Part shown: positions 9,025-17,235 of the stretch, in pieces
Numbering within the stretch: the first letter of the stretch is position 1
How the letters are laid out: each line of letters begins with the position of its first letter
Source: Anaerolineae bacterium
GTDB taxonomy: Bacteria; Chloroflexota; Anaerolineae; Aggregatilineales; Phototrophicaceae
DNA: 39,283 nucleotides
Assembly (NCBI GenBank): GCA_022843385.1
Contig: JALHNT010000006.1
Span: 150,272 to 189,554, forward strand
Reading direction: 5' to 3'
Made by a program: the position numbers and the translations under genes
The notes under the pieces: model-generated
The model's database searches: none
The model's input: only the letters and a program-made list of their open reading frames with translations
Told to the model about the DNA's origin: nothing

Positions 9025-9777
9025 GTGAAACTGGATTTGAGCGGAAAAGTAGCGCTGGTCACCGGCGGATCGCGCGGCATCGGACGGGCGCTGGCGCTGG
9101 GGCTGGCAGAGGCTGGCGCAACAGTGGCGATCCACTATCGCACCCAGCCCAAAGAAGCGGAAGCCATTGCAGATACCATCCGACAGGCTGGTGGACAGGC
9201 CGCCATCTTTGCCGCCGACATGGCTGACCCGTTGGCTCCGGCTGACCTGATCCAGCGCGTGATTGCCGCTTGGGGACGGCTCGACATTCTGGTGAACAAC
9301 GCCGCCGAGATGAGCGATGCGCCGGTGGAAACCCTGCCTGATGCGATGTGGATGCAGACCATCCAGGTCAACCTCAACGCCGTCTTTCGCTGCTGTCAGG
9401 CCGTCATCCCCGGCATGAAAGCGCGTGGTTGGGGGCGGATCATCAACATCACCTCACAGGCCGCCTACACCGGTTCGGCCAACCATGCCCATTACGCCGC
9501 CGCCAAAGCCGGGTTGAACGGGTTGACCTACTCACTGGCGAAGGAAGTGGCGACCAGCGGCATCACCGTCAATCTGGTCGCGCCAGGTCGCATCCTGACG
9601 GAGATGGTGACAAGCCGCATGAGTGGGCGCGAGGCCGAGTGGCTGGCACAGATTCCGATGCGGCGCTTTGGTTCTGCCGAAGAGATCGCTCCGGCAGTGG
9701 TCTTTCTCGCTTCGGACGCGGCAGCCTACATGACCGGCACGACGCTGCACATCAACGGCGGGATGCTGATGAGTTAA
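9025..9777 (+). CDS. Short-chain dehydrogenase/reductase (FabG-like)
   Basis: A 250-residue classical SDR. The NAD(P)-binding motif TGGSRGIG is at 13-20 and NNAA at 91-94. The catalytic triad is Ser144, Tyr157 and Lys161 (HYAAAKAGL). The C-terminal INGGM segment is typical of the FabG/glucose-dehydrogenase group. It starts with GTG 20 bases after the kinase. FabG-like SDRs act on many hydroxyl/keto substrates, so the reaction is not defined. Its position after an FGGY kinase suggests polyol or sugar oxidation; a fatty-acid role is possible given the lipid genes further on, but those lie on other transcripts. A hairpin terminator follows. Confidence 0.92.
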   Translation: MKLDLSGKVALVTGGSRGIGRALALGLAEAGATVAIHYRTQPKEAEAIADTIRQAGGQAAIFAADMADPLAPADLIQRVIAAWGRLDILVNNAAEMSDAPVETLPDAMWMQTIQVNLNAVFRCCQAVIPGMKARGWGRIINITSQAAYTGSANHAHYAAAKAGLNGLTYSLAKEVATSGITVNLVAPGRILTEMVTSRMSGREAEWLAQIPMRRFGSAEEIAPAVVFLASDAAAYMTGTTLHINGGMLMS

Positions 9778-9778
9778 A

Positions 9779-9806
9779 GAGAAACGCCGCGGGGGTGCGG
9801 CGTCTC
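9779..9806. terminator. Bidirectional hairpin terminator between convergent genes
   Basis: ACGCCGC (9784-9790) pairs with GCGGCGT (9797-9803) around a GGGGGT loop, and flanking GAG/CTC extend the stem past a two-base bulge. Read on the minus strand the stem is followed by a pyrimidine run (TTTCTCTTT when overlapped with the stem base), fitting termination of the phasin-like gene. The + strand side is U-poor. Confidence 0.65.
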
Positions 9807-9833
9807 AGGCTGATTGACTCGAATGGCGAGGGT

Positions 9834-10145
9834 TTACTTCTTGTCGCCGTCTTTTTCCGGCTCGATCTTGGCTTTTTCCGCCGTATCGATGATGCTGTCG
9901 ATGATCGAGTTAAACAGGTTGCGATAGCCCTCAACCGATTCCTTGAAGGCCGCGCGGCTGTGATCCTGGAATTCCTTGGGCAGGAAGGACTTCAACGCTT
10001 CGCCGGTCTCTTCCAGCGCCTTGCGCTGACGGCTGATGAATTCGTCGAGGGCCTCCGGCATGGCATTCTTGACCTTCTCGACGACCTCGGCAGGTTCGAC
10101 AACCGCTTCAACTTTGCGATTGCGAGTGGGGGTTTTGGTAGTCAT
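9834..10145 (-). CDS. Small charged helical protein, phasin-like
   Basis: A 103-residue soluble protein, not clearly assignable to a family by eye. It has a basic N-terminus (TPTRNRK), a long amphipathic helical body (about 15-90, with FISRQRKALEETGEALKSF and SIIDSIIDTAEKAK), and a Lys/Asp-rich tail. This architecture resembles phasins and other granule-coating proteins. Its neighbour is a wax ester synthase/DGAT, so a coat protein for lipid inclusions is a reasonable guess. The start at 10145 has GAGGTGAG just upstream. A perfect palindrome lies about 90 bases upstream (10236-10251), and a hairpin terminator follows, so it may be transcribed on its own. Alternatives are a generic stress or nucleoid-associated helical protein. 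Confidence 0.8.
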   Translation of the reverse strand: MTTKTPTRNRKVEAVVEPAEVVEKVKNAMPEALDEFISRQRKALEETGEALKSFLPKEFQDHSRAAFKESVEGYRNLFNSIIDSIIDTAEKAKIEPEKDGDKK

Positions 10146-10235
10146 GACTCACCTCATAGATACTCATTGATCGATCTTCTAATTCGTTTACGCACCGGCT
10201 CCGGCGCGGGTTGCACGGCAATGTCAGCAAACGAC

Positions 10236-10251
10236 CATGACAAATGTCATG
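10236..10251. promoter_or_regulatory. Palindromic operator candidate CATGACA-AA-TGTCATG
   Basis: A perfect 7-2-7 inverted repeat lies in the gap between the WS/DGAT stop and the phasin-like gene, about 90 bases upstream of the latter's start. It fits dimeric regulator binding (TGAC-N4-GTCA core, as for some Crp/Fnr family members). A close variant occurs at 33273-33288. Confidence 0.5.
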
Positions 10252-10257
10252 CGCAGG

Positions 10258-12453
10258 CTACAGACTTTCCGCTTCCAGCGGCACCATCTGGGCGCTGTGC
10301 AGCAATTCCTGTGCCGATTGGGTGAAGGGCAGCAGCTTGATGAGCGAGCCTTTTCCCAGATGCAGCTCACCACGCATCAGGGCTGCTAATGGCGCGATCT
10401 CGCCGCGCAGCACCCGTATCCAGGAGCGATAGTCCCCTTCGATCACAAAGGTGGCGCGGGCGCTGGCTTCTGTCACTGGCATCGCCTCGGCAGCACGACA
10501 ATCCCCGCGATACAAATCGAGCCAGACCGCCCGACCCGTCGCCGCGCCATACCGCGCCCCCAACTTGAGGACAAAGGCCAGCGAACCGGCGCGCCAGTTG
10601 GTCGATGAATTCTGATAGGCCACATTATGGTTCACCGCCTCACGAAAGGCTGTTGCCCAGTTTTCACTGAACAAGCGGAATACCGGCGGTTCAGATGGCG
10701 TGGGTTCCACTTGCGCTGTCTTCACCGGCTGTACCACAACTTCAGGCGCGTGGTTGCCATTGACCGAAGGGGATTTGACCGGCTCGGCGGCTGCCACCGG
10801 CTGAGGCGGCGCTTCGACCACCAACACGGGTTCGGCGGCAGGCGAACCGCCATTGACATGTGGCGGGTTCACCGGCTCGGTGACCACCTGAAGCGCTGGC
10901 GGCGGAGTCTGAATGACCGGCACCGGTTCCGGCACCGGTGGTGCGGGAGTCTCAATCACCACGGGCGGTTGTGGCAAAGCTGGCGCGACCGGTTCAGGCA
11001 GTCGGGGCTGTTGGCGCGTGATGGTCGGCAGATCCATCGGCTGAACCCCGGCAGCCGTCCGCAGTTCAGCATAAGCCGTTTCCAGATTGCGCCTGATGGC
11101 CTGGGCATCCGGGATGATGGCCTTATCGGTCACCAGCGTCAGGGTGATGCGTTCGTTGTAGCTGACGATCACCGACGCCAACCCCATCGACGGGTTCAGC
11201 GGGAAGAAGCCGTAGCTGTGCAGCATTTGATGCCCCATGATGTAAACCGGGATGGGCGGCCCGGCCACGTTGGTACACCAGCTATGGGCGACCAGCGCAA
11301 ACAGGGTGGGCGCGGCTGACCAGATCAGCGGTTGCGTGATGGCTGGCGAAAGCGCCGGCAGAGTCAGGATGACATCGATGCCGTTGGCGACGTGCGACTG
11401 CTTCATGGTGCGGGTGTATTCGATTACCCGTTTCAGTCGAGAAGGCGCGTCGTCAATCGCCAGCGGAATTTCAATCGGCAGCAGCGAGATGCGGTTTCCG
11501 GGTTCGCCCTTCTCCTGCGGCACGCGCATGTTGACCGGGATCAACACCCGGAAGGACTTCCCGGCGCGTCCGGCGATGCCGTGATAGTAACTCTCATACA
11601 GATCAACCGCCCGCGACAGCACCGCCAGCATGACATCATTGACCGATGCCCCATATTTGGCGCGGATGGCGTGGACTTCCGCCAGCGGAAATTCTGACCA
11701 GGTAAGTTGAATCTCACCGCCATTCTTGCCGTTGATAGCCAGTGGCTTCATCGGACTCAGCGCGTCGCTGACCAGGTTGACCACCCCTTGCAGGAAGTTG
11801 CGCCGCTGGTCGCCATTCCCCATGATCGACCCCAACATATTCAGATGGGCACCCATCTTGTTGAGCATATCCCACTTGAAGTTCAGATCATGGGTCACCG
11901 AGTCCAGCACCAACTGGGCGGCATCCGGCAGTTCGGGAGGGTTAAAGAACGGGGCTTCGGCGGGCATATCGGTGGCATCGGCGCTGGGGTCCATCAGCAG
12001 CGTGAACAATTCGACCGCCGCCAACCCATCGACCATCGCGTGATGGACTTTGAACAACAGGGCGCTGCGATCCTCGGACAGGCCATTGATGACATGAATT
12101 TCCCACAGTGGCTTGGAGCGATCCAGCGTCCGGCTGACGATCCGCCCCACCACTTCGCGCAGTTGGTCATCCGTCCCCGGCGCGTTGACGCGGGTGGCGA
12201 AGATATGATTTTGAATGCGAAAGGTTGGGTCAAACGACCAGCGGAGTTGGCTGATGTTCAGCGGTGGTTCGATCAGCCGCTTCAGGTAGGTCGGCGCTTG
12301 ATGCAGGCGGGCTTCGACGTGTTTCATCAGCGACTCACGCGCAATCTGACCTTCAAAAATCGTCACCGCCCCCAGGTTCATCGGGGCAATATCGCTCTCA
12401 GCATACAAAAAAGCCGTATCCACTGGCCCTAAAAAATCAATCTCCCCCGTCAT
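10258..12453 (-). CDS. Wax ester synthase/diacylglycerol acyltransferase (WS/DGAT) fused to an SCP2-like domain
   Basis: Bifunctional acyltransferase expected to esterify acyl-CoA to fatty alcohols or diacylglycerol, giving storage wax esters or triacylglycerol. The 731-residue protein starts with a WS/DGAT domain (1 to about 460). This holds the catalytic HHAMVDG (His137, His138, Asp142), the PLW motif (115-117) and the conserved Asn-Asp in VNDVMLAVLSR. A Pro/Val-rich linker of roughly 130 residues follows. The last 110 residues resemble an SCP2/sterol-carrier domain, with a GDYRSWIRVLRGE segment and an RGELHLGKGS loop. Typical WS/DGATs are about 450-500 residues, so the extension is unusual. 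The start at 12453 gives five bases after GAGG; ATG at 12456 is the alternative. It is divergent from the acyl-thioester reductase, which could supply its alcohol substrate. Confidence 0.9.
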   Translation of the reverse strand: MTGEIDFLGPVDTAFLYAESDIAPMNLGAVTIFEGQIARESLMKHVEARLHQAPTYLKRLIEPPLNISQLRWSFDPTFRIQNHIFATRVNAPGTDDQLREVVGRIVSRTLDRSKPLWEIHVINGLSEDRSALLFKVHHAMVDGLAAVELFTLLMDPSADATDMPAEAPFFNPPELPDAAQLVLDSVTHDLNFKWDMLNKMGAHLNMLGSIMGNGDQRRNFLQGVVNLVSDALSPMKPLAINGKNGGEIQLTWSEFPLAEVHAIRAKYGASVNDVMLAVLSRAVDLYESYYHGIAGRAGKSFRVLIPVNMRVPQEKGEPGNRISLLPIEIPLAIDDAPSRLKRVIEYTRTMKQSHVANGIDVILTLPALSPAITQPLIWSAAPTLFALVAHSWCTNVAGPPIPVYIMGHQMLHSYGFFPLNPSMGLASVIVSYNERITLTLVTDKAIIPDAQAIRRNLETAYAELRTAAGVQPMDLPTITRQQPRLPEPVAPALPQPPVVIETPAPPVPEPVPVIQTPPPALQVVTEPVNPPHVNGGSPAAEPVLVVEAPPQPVAAAEPVKSPSVNGNHAPEVVVQPVKTAQVEPTPSEPPVFRLFSENWATAFREAVNHNVAYQNSSTNWRAGSLAFVLKLGARYGAATGRAVWLDLYRGDCRAAEAMPVTEASARATFVIEGDYRSWIRVLRGEIAPLAALMRGELHLGKGSLIKLLPFTQSAQELLHSAQMVPLEAESL

Positions 12454-12679
12454 CATGACCTCTTTTCTGGACGACTCCTCACCAACCGCTGTTGTTGTAG
12501 TCAGTGTATTGCAGTTGAGCCATTGCCAGTTACGGACAAAAATCATCCAAAGGTGCGCCATTCGACATGACCATGATGAACATCCCACCAGAATCAGTTA
12601 TCTGACACTAGCCGCTGACCGGGTTAAAGACGTATACCCAAAGGCAGAAGATCAAACGATATGCAGAAGGTGATATGAG

Positions 12680-13906
12680 ATGTTTCCTTCCCAACAGGAC
12701 AATTTTGATTTACACGCTGAAGCCACGCTCGACCCAGCTATCCAACCGCTACCCAATCCGGTGGATCTGAGCGCGGAACCCCAGGCCATCTTCCTGACCG
12801 GCGTGACCGGATTTGTCGGCGCGTTCTTGCTGCGCGAACTGCTGACCCAGACCAGCGCCCGCATCTACTGCCTGGTACGCGCCAGCGACGAGGCGAATGG
12901 CCTGGAGCGCATCCGACAGAATCTGGTGCAGTATGACATCTGGAACGAGGACGATGCCCTGCGCATCATCCCGGTCGTCGGCGATCTCAAGAATGAACGG
13001 CTGGGGATGACACCGGAATATTTCGCCCAACTGGCGGCTGAACTGGATGTCATCTATCACTGTGGCAGCAAGCTCAGTTATGTCGCGCCCTATGAGTATC
13101 TCAAGGCCGCCAACGTCACCGGGACGGAGGAAGTGCTGCGGCTGGCGACGATGGGCAAAGCCAAGCCGGTGCATTACATCTCGTCGCTCGGCATCCTGAT
13201 GGCCTACCAAAATCTGATCGGCGGGCGCGAAGAAGATGATCTTGATCCGAAGAAATGCCCGGATGTGGGGTACTTCAGGTCGAAATACGCGGGCGAGCAT
13301 GTCGTCCGGTTGGCGCGGGATCGCGGCATCCCGGTGACCATTCATCGCATCGGTCTGATCGTCGGCGACAGCCGCACCGGTGCCAGCAACACCGATGACT
13401 TCGTAGCGCGCATCCTGATCGGCAGCATCCAGGCTGGTTACTCGCCGGACATCAACAACGCAATGGACATGACGCCGGTTGATTTCATCGCCCGTTCCAT
13501 GATCTATCTGTCGCGCCAACCCGACTCGTTGGGCAAGGTCTTCCACCTGCTCAATCCCAACCCGATTCATTGGAGCGACATCTTTGATCTGGTGGCTGAA
13601 GCCGGCTATCCCACGACCAAGCTCGCCTTCCACGAATGGGTCGAGGCGGTCGAAGAGAAAGCCAATCCAAGCACCAACCCGCTGTATCCGCTGCTGCCCT
13701 TCTTCCACATCCAGTTCGCCCGCCGGATGCTGGGCATCGCCGATTCGCATTTCCGGGCACTGGGTCAGGACGCCACCCATCAGGCGCTCGACAAATCAGG
13801 CTTTATTTGTCCACCGGTTGATCGTACACTGGTGAACACCTTCCTGAATAAGTTTGTAGCGACGGGTCGGCTTGAACCTGCCCGAAAGGAATATACGCCA
13901 GCGTAA
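12680..13906 (+). CDS. Stand-alone acyl-thioester reductase (extended SDR, NAD_binding_4)
   Basis: A 408-residue NAD(P)H-dependent reductase of the type found as the terminal domain of carboxylic acid reductases and NRPSs and in fatty acyl-CoA reductases. The Rossmann motif is GVTGFVG (41-47). CLVRA follows strand 2, and YHCGSKLSYV is a typical thioester-reductase segment. The active-site YxxxK is Tyr198/Lys202 (YFRSK). About 35 polar residues precede the fold, and no adenylation or carrier domain is present. Likely role: reduce acyl-CoA or acyl-ACP to aldehyde or alcohol, supplying fatty alcohol to the divergent wax ester synthase. GAAGGTGAT serves as ribosome binding site. The 226-base gap to the divergent gene presumably holds both promoters; none stands out. 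Confidence 0.88.
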   Translation: MFPSQQDNFDLHAEATLDPAIQPLPNPVDLSAEPQAIFLTGVTGFVGAFLLRELLTQTSARIYCLVRASDEANGLERIRQNLVQYDIWNEDDALRIIPVVGDLKNERLGMTPEYFAQLAAELDVIYHCGSKLSYVAPYEYLKAANVTGTEEVLRLATMGKAKPVHYISSLGILMAYQNLIGGREEDDLDPKKCPDVGYFRSKYAGEHVVRLARDRGIPVTIHRIGLIVGDSRTGASNTDDFVARILIGSIQAGYSPDINNAMDMTPVDFIARSMIYLSRQPDSLGKVFHLLNPNPIHWSDIFDLVAEAGYPTTKLAFHEWVEAVEEKANPSTNPLYPLLPFFHIQFARRMLGIADSHFRALGQDATHQALDKSGFICPPVDRTLVNTFLNKFVATGRLEPARKEYTPA

Positions 13907-13938
13907 CCGGGCCAGGCCGACCCGCTGAGGGCAACAAT

Positions 13939-15663
13939 ATGAAGCGATTCAACTGGCTGATCCTGAGCCTGCTCGTGCTGATTGGACTCTTGTGGCGTGG
14001 GCATCGCTGGTTGTTGGGGAAGCTGCTCGGCCTATCCGATCCACAGTATCACATAGGGCTGGAACGCGGCCTGCGCGTTCCGGCCCGTGATGGCGTCCCG
14101 CTTGCCACCGATCACTACTTCCCCATCACCCGCCAGCCCCAGCCGACCATCCTGGTGCGATCACCCTATGGACGGGGTGCCCATGCCAGCATCTTCGGCC
14201 TGTATCTGAGCATCGCCGCGCATCTCTTCGCCGAGCGCGGCTATCATGTGCTGGTGCAGGACACGCGCGGTCGCTTCGACAGCGGCGGTCACTTCGACCC
14301 GCCATTCGATGAAACCGACGACGGTCTGGCGACGCTCGACTGGCTGCGGGGGCAAATCTGGCACAATGGCAAAGTCGGCCTGTGGGGACCCAGCTACCTG
14401 GGGATCACCCAGTGGGCGTTAGCGCCGCACGCGCCCGAAGTCAAAGCACTCTTCCCGATGGTGACCACCAGCAGCTTGCAGGATGTCCTGTTCCCCGACA
14501 ACTCGTTTGATCTGGGATTAGCCATCCGCTGGGTGACGATTCTGGAGCTGCTCGAACACAGCAAACGCCATCCTTACCTGACCTCGCCGCTGCTCTTGCC
14601 GAGGGTTGAACGCGCCATCCGACCGGCGTTTCGTCATCTGCCGCTGGAAAATGCCGATGCAGTGGCGGTAGGACACAGCATCGATTACTACGCGCGCTGG
14701 ACGGAACATGCCACGCCGGATGACCCGCTGTGGGATGGCATCCGCGAACGCATCCGGCTGACAAAAGGCGTGCCGGTGCATCTGGTCGGCGGCTGGTACG
14801 ACTTCTTCCTGCGCCCGCTGCTGGCCGATTATGCTACGCTGAAAGCCCAGGGCGAACGCCCCTATCTGACCATCGGCCCGTATCACCACTTCATTGGCAT
14901 GGCGACGCCCGATGTGCTGCACGAAGCGGTCTCATGGTTCGACACGTATCTGAAGGAACAGGCGCATCAGTGCCGACAGCAGCCGGTGAAGATCTATGTG
15001 ATGGGGGCGAATGAATGGCGTTCGCTGCCCGATTGGCCGCCACCCTCGCAGCCGACCCAGTTCTACTTGCAGCCGCAGCACGGCCTGCTGCGCCAGATGC
15101 CGGCAACCGATAATCCGCCCGATCATTATGTCTATAACCCGGCCGACCCCACGCCCATCGTCGGCGGGGCCCAGTTCAATGTGCTGGCCGGGGCGAAAGA
15201 TAATCGCCGCCTGGAAGCGCGCCCGGATGTCATCCGCTACACCAGCCCGGAGCTGACCGAGCCACTGGAGATCATCGGGCGCGTCAGCCTGAACCTGTAT
15301 GCACAATCATCCCTGACCCATGCCGACTTCTTCGCCCGGCTGTGCGATGTTCACCCTGATGGCCGCTCGATCAATATCTGCGATGGCCTGTTCCACATCA
15401 CACCGGAGTCGCCGGTTCAGCAGCCGGACGGAACCTGGTGCCTTGAAATTGATCTCTGGGCGACGGCCTATCGCTTCAAGCCCGGACACCGGATTCGGCT
15501 GCTGGTCGCCAGCGGAGCTCATCCGCGCTGGATGCGCAACCTCGGCACAGGTGAAGCACCGGCCAAAGCGACCCAGATGCAGTCCGCCCGGCAAACGATT
15601 TTTCACGATCCGGCTCATCCATCGGCATTGATCCTGCCAGTGACCGGCGGACGCCTGCGCTGA
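13939..15663 (+). CDS. CocE/NonD family alpha/beta hydrolase (S15-type acyl esterase)
   Basis: A 574-residue hydrolase with an N-terminal membrane anchor or signal (about residues 5-20). The X-Pro dipeptidyl-peptidase/CocE fold follows: PARDGVPLATDHY at the start, then the QDTRGRFDSGG oxyanion region. The nucleophile is Ser152 in GPSYLG. Candidate acid and base lie in GWYDFFL (about 285-291) and GPYHHF (about 314-319). The last 180 residues form the jelly-roll domain typical of this family (PDGRSINICDG, GHRIRLLVASGAHPRW). Substrates in the family are esters, amides or acyl-peptides. It lies 32 bases after the thioester reductase on the same strand, so it may be co-transcribed and could act on lipid esters, though this is only contextual. 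Confidence 0.9.
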   Translation: MKRFNWLILSLLVLIGLLWRGHRWLLGKLLGLSDPQYHIGLERGLRVPARDGVPLATDHYFPITRQPQPTILVRSPYGRGAHASIFGLYLSIAAHLFAERGYHVLVQDTRGRFDSGGHFDPPFDETDDGLATLDWLRGQIWHNGKVGLWGPSYLGITQWALAPHAPEVKALFPMVTTSSLQDVLFPDNSFDLGLAIRWVTILELLEHSKRHPYLTSPLLLPRVERAIRPAFRHLPLENADAVAVGHSIDYYARWTEHATPDDPLWDGIRERIRLTKGVPVHLVGGWYDFFLRPLLADYATLKAQGERPYLTIGPYHHFIGMATPDVLHEAVSWFDTYLKEQAHQCRQQPVKIYVMGANEWRSLPDWPPPSQPTQFYLQPQHGLLRQMPATDNPPDHYVYNPADPTPIVGGAQFNVLAGAKDNRRLEARPDVIRYTSPELTEPLEIIGRVSLNLYAQSSLTHADFFARLCDVHPDGRSINICDGLFHITPESPVQQPDGTWCLEIDLWATAYRFKPGHRIRLLVASGAHPRWMRNLGTGEAPAKATQMQSARQTIFHDPAHPSALILPVTGGRLR

Positions 15664-15666
15664 AGA

Positions 15667-16458
15667 CTATCCTCGCGCCGCTTTCATGAACGCCGCCGTT
15701 CGTTCTGCCGAGACGGGATGAACGGCTTTCCCATCCACCTTGAGTGCGGAGCCGACAATCGCGCCATCGGCGACTTGCAGCACGTCGCGGACGTTAGCCG
15801 CGGTGGTCCCGCTGCCGACCACCACCGGAAGCGCTACCACGCCCTTCGCCGCCCGCACATCATCCAGCGGCGTCGCGCTACCGGTTGCTGCTCCAGTGAC
15901 GATGAGCGCATCCGCCCCGGCGTTCTGGGCATCGCGGGCCGATGCGGCGATGGGTTGTGGCACGATATTGCTGGTGTACTTGGTCTGAATGTCAGCCCAT
16001 ATCTGAATCTGACGGGCATTAAGCGCCTGACGATAGCGCATGATCTGGGCTGAACACGGTTCGACCAACCCCTGCGCACTGATGACACGATCCACAAACA
16101 CCTCGACCCGGATGAACTGCGCCCGGCACATGGCCGCTATCGCCACCTCAGCCCGCCAGGCATTGAACTGTACATTGACGCCCACTGGAAGGCTGACCAG
16201 GCGGGTGATGTCGCGGGTGACAGCCGCCATCAGCGCCAACTGCGGTGACTCTGGTTCGCCGATCAGGTAGGGTTCGTCGCCAAAGTTTTCCACGATCAGC
16301 GCATCGACGCCGGAATGTGCCAGCGCCAGCGCATCCGCCTGTGCCTGCTCATAGATGGCCTCGATGTCGCCCGCGAAGGCTGGCGCACCCGGCAGCGGCA
16401 GCAGGTGCACCATGCCGATGATGGGGCGCTCTACCGTGAATAATCCCTGAAATGACAT
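15667..16458 (-). CDS. BtpA/SgcQ family TIM-barrel protein
   Basis: A 263-residue protein of the BtpA family. It carries the N-terminal IIGMVHLLPLPGAP signature, ENFGDEPYL, the central GVNVQFNAWRAEVAIA segment, and the C-terminal VVVGSGTTAANV and ADGAIVGSALKVDGK phosphate-binding loops of a beta/alpha barrel. The founding member, BtpA of Synechocystis, affects photosystem I stability, but the family is widespread in non-phototrophs, where it is thought to act on nucleoside or sugar metabolites. No photosynthesis gene is in view, so the photosystem label should not be carried over. The start at 16458 gives the short MSFQGLF leader; the frame is open upstream but lacks family sequence. It is divergent from ccmE. 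Confidence 0.9.
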   Translation of the reverse strand: MSFQGLFTVERPIIGMVHLLPLPGAPAFAGDIEAIYEQAQADALALAHSGVDALIVENFGDEPYLIGEPESPQLALMAAVTRDITRLVSLPVGVNVQFNAWRAEVAIAAMCRAQFIRVEVFVDRVISAQGLVEPCSAQIMRYRQALNARQIQIWADIQTKYTSNIVPQPIAASARDAQNAGADALIVTGAATGSATPLDDVRAAKGVVALPVVVGSGTTAANVRDVLQVADGAIVGSALKVDGKAVHPVSAERTAAFMKAARG

Positions 16459-16555
16459 GGTGATCTTTCTTTCAATTGCAGTCAGTCTGATGAACAGACC
16501 GGCATTATGCAATGCCAATCGCCATCGATCAACATCGTTTCCCAAACGGAACAAA

Positions 16556-16567
16556 TGACAACCGTCA
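16556..16567. promoter_or_regulatory. Possible TGAC-N4-GTCA operator upstream of ccmE
   Basis: TGAC-AACC-GTCA lies about 90 bases upstream of ccmE in the btpA-ccmE divergent region. It shares the core arms and spacing of the palindrome at 10236-10251. A second dyad, CATGT-GCG-ACATG, is at 16582-16594. A short dyad is weak evidence on its own. Confidence 0.35.
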
Positions 16568-16659
16568 CATCTAAGACATAACATGTGCGACATGGTGGAC
16601 ATGACATTATCAGTTACGCTTGGTGCAAATCCTCAACCATGCACGGAGGTTAACTGAAG

Positions 16660-17190
16660 ATGACTGTATCGAATTGGGAAAAGCCCCAGGCCTTAGCGTC
16701 GCAAACGCCCACCAAACCATCGGAACGCTGGAAGTTTCTCGTCGGAGGCGGTCTTTTGATCGCTGCCGTCGTGTATCTGATTTTCAGCGGCACCACCACC
16801 GGCGCACAGTATTTCCTCACGGTCAATGATGTTGTCGAGAAGAATGAGTATGTGGGCAGATCAGTCCGCATCTCTGGCGCCGTCATCGGCGACAGCATCC
16901 AGTACGACAGCCGCAATCTGATCCTCGACTTCACCATCGCCAATATCCCGACCGAAACGGAAGACCTGGCCGCCACCCTCCATAACGCGGTCAATGACCC
17001 CCAGGCCACCCGGCTTCAGGTTCATCTGGAAAACCAGGTTAAGCCGGATCTGCTGCAACACGAGGCACAGGCCATCATCAGCGGTACGCTGGGCGAAGAC
17101 GGCATCTTCTATGCCACCGAACTCCTGCTCAAATGCCCCAGCCGCTATGAGGAAAATGTTCCGGCACAGGTGCAGGCGGCGAGCAGCTAA
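16660..17190 (+). CDS. ccmE: Cytochrome c maturation heme chaperone CcmE, CxxxY type
   Basis: Periplasmic heme chaperone that takes heme from CcmC and hands it to CcmF/H for attachment to apocytochromes. The 176-residue protein has one N-terminal membrane segment (about residues 27-44) and the CcmE OB-fold: YFLTVNDVVEK, GRSVRISGAVIGDSI, and VSGTL-like AIISGTLGEDGIF. The usual heme-binding His of HxxxY is replaced by Cys159, giving CPSRY (Cys159-x3-Tyr163). This is the CxxxY variant known from some archaea, deltaproteobacteria and Gram-positives, and it usually goes with a reduced Ccm set. First gene of the ccm cluster, with CGGAGGT upstream of the start. Confidence 0.93.
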   Translation: MTVSNWEKPQALASQTPTKPSERWKFLVGGGLLIAAVVYLIFSGTTTGAQYFLTVNDVVEKNEYVGRSVRISGAVIGDSIQYDSRNLILDFTIANIPTETEDLAATLHNAVNDPQATRLQVHLENQVKPDLLQHEAQAIISGTLGEDGIFYATELLLKCPSRYEENVPAQVQAASS

Positions 17191-17235
17191 ACAACTTTAT
17201 TGAGATAGCTACTTTTCAGTGGTAAAGGGGAATGT

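Noticed and set aside
12749..13780. Long minus-strand open frame opposite the thioester reductase (343 codons)
   Set aside because: No domain pattern; the sense protein has clear Rossmann and YxxxK motifs.
15667..16458. BtpA protein as evidence of photosynthesis
   Set aside because: The family is common in non-phototrophs and no photosystem or pigment gene is present in the window.
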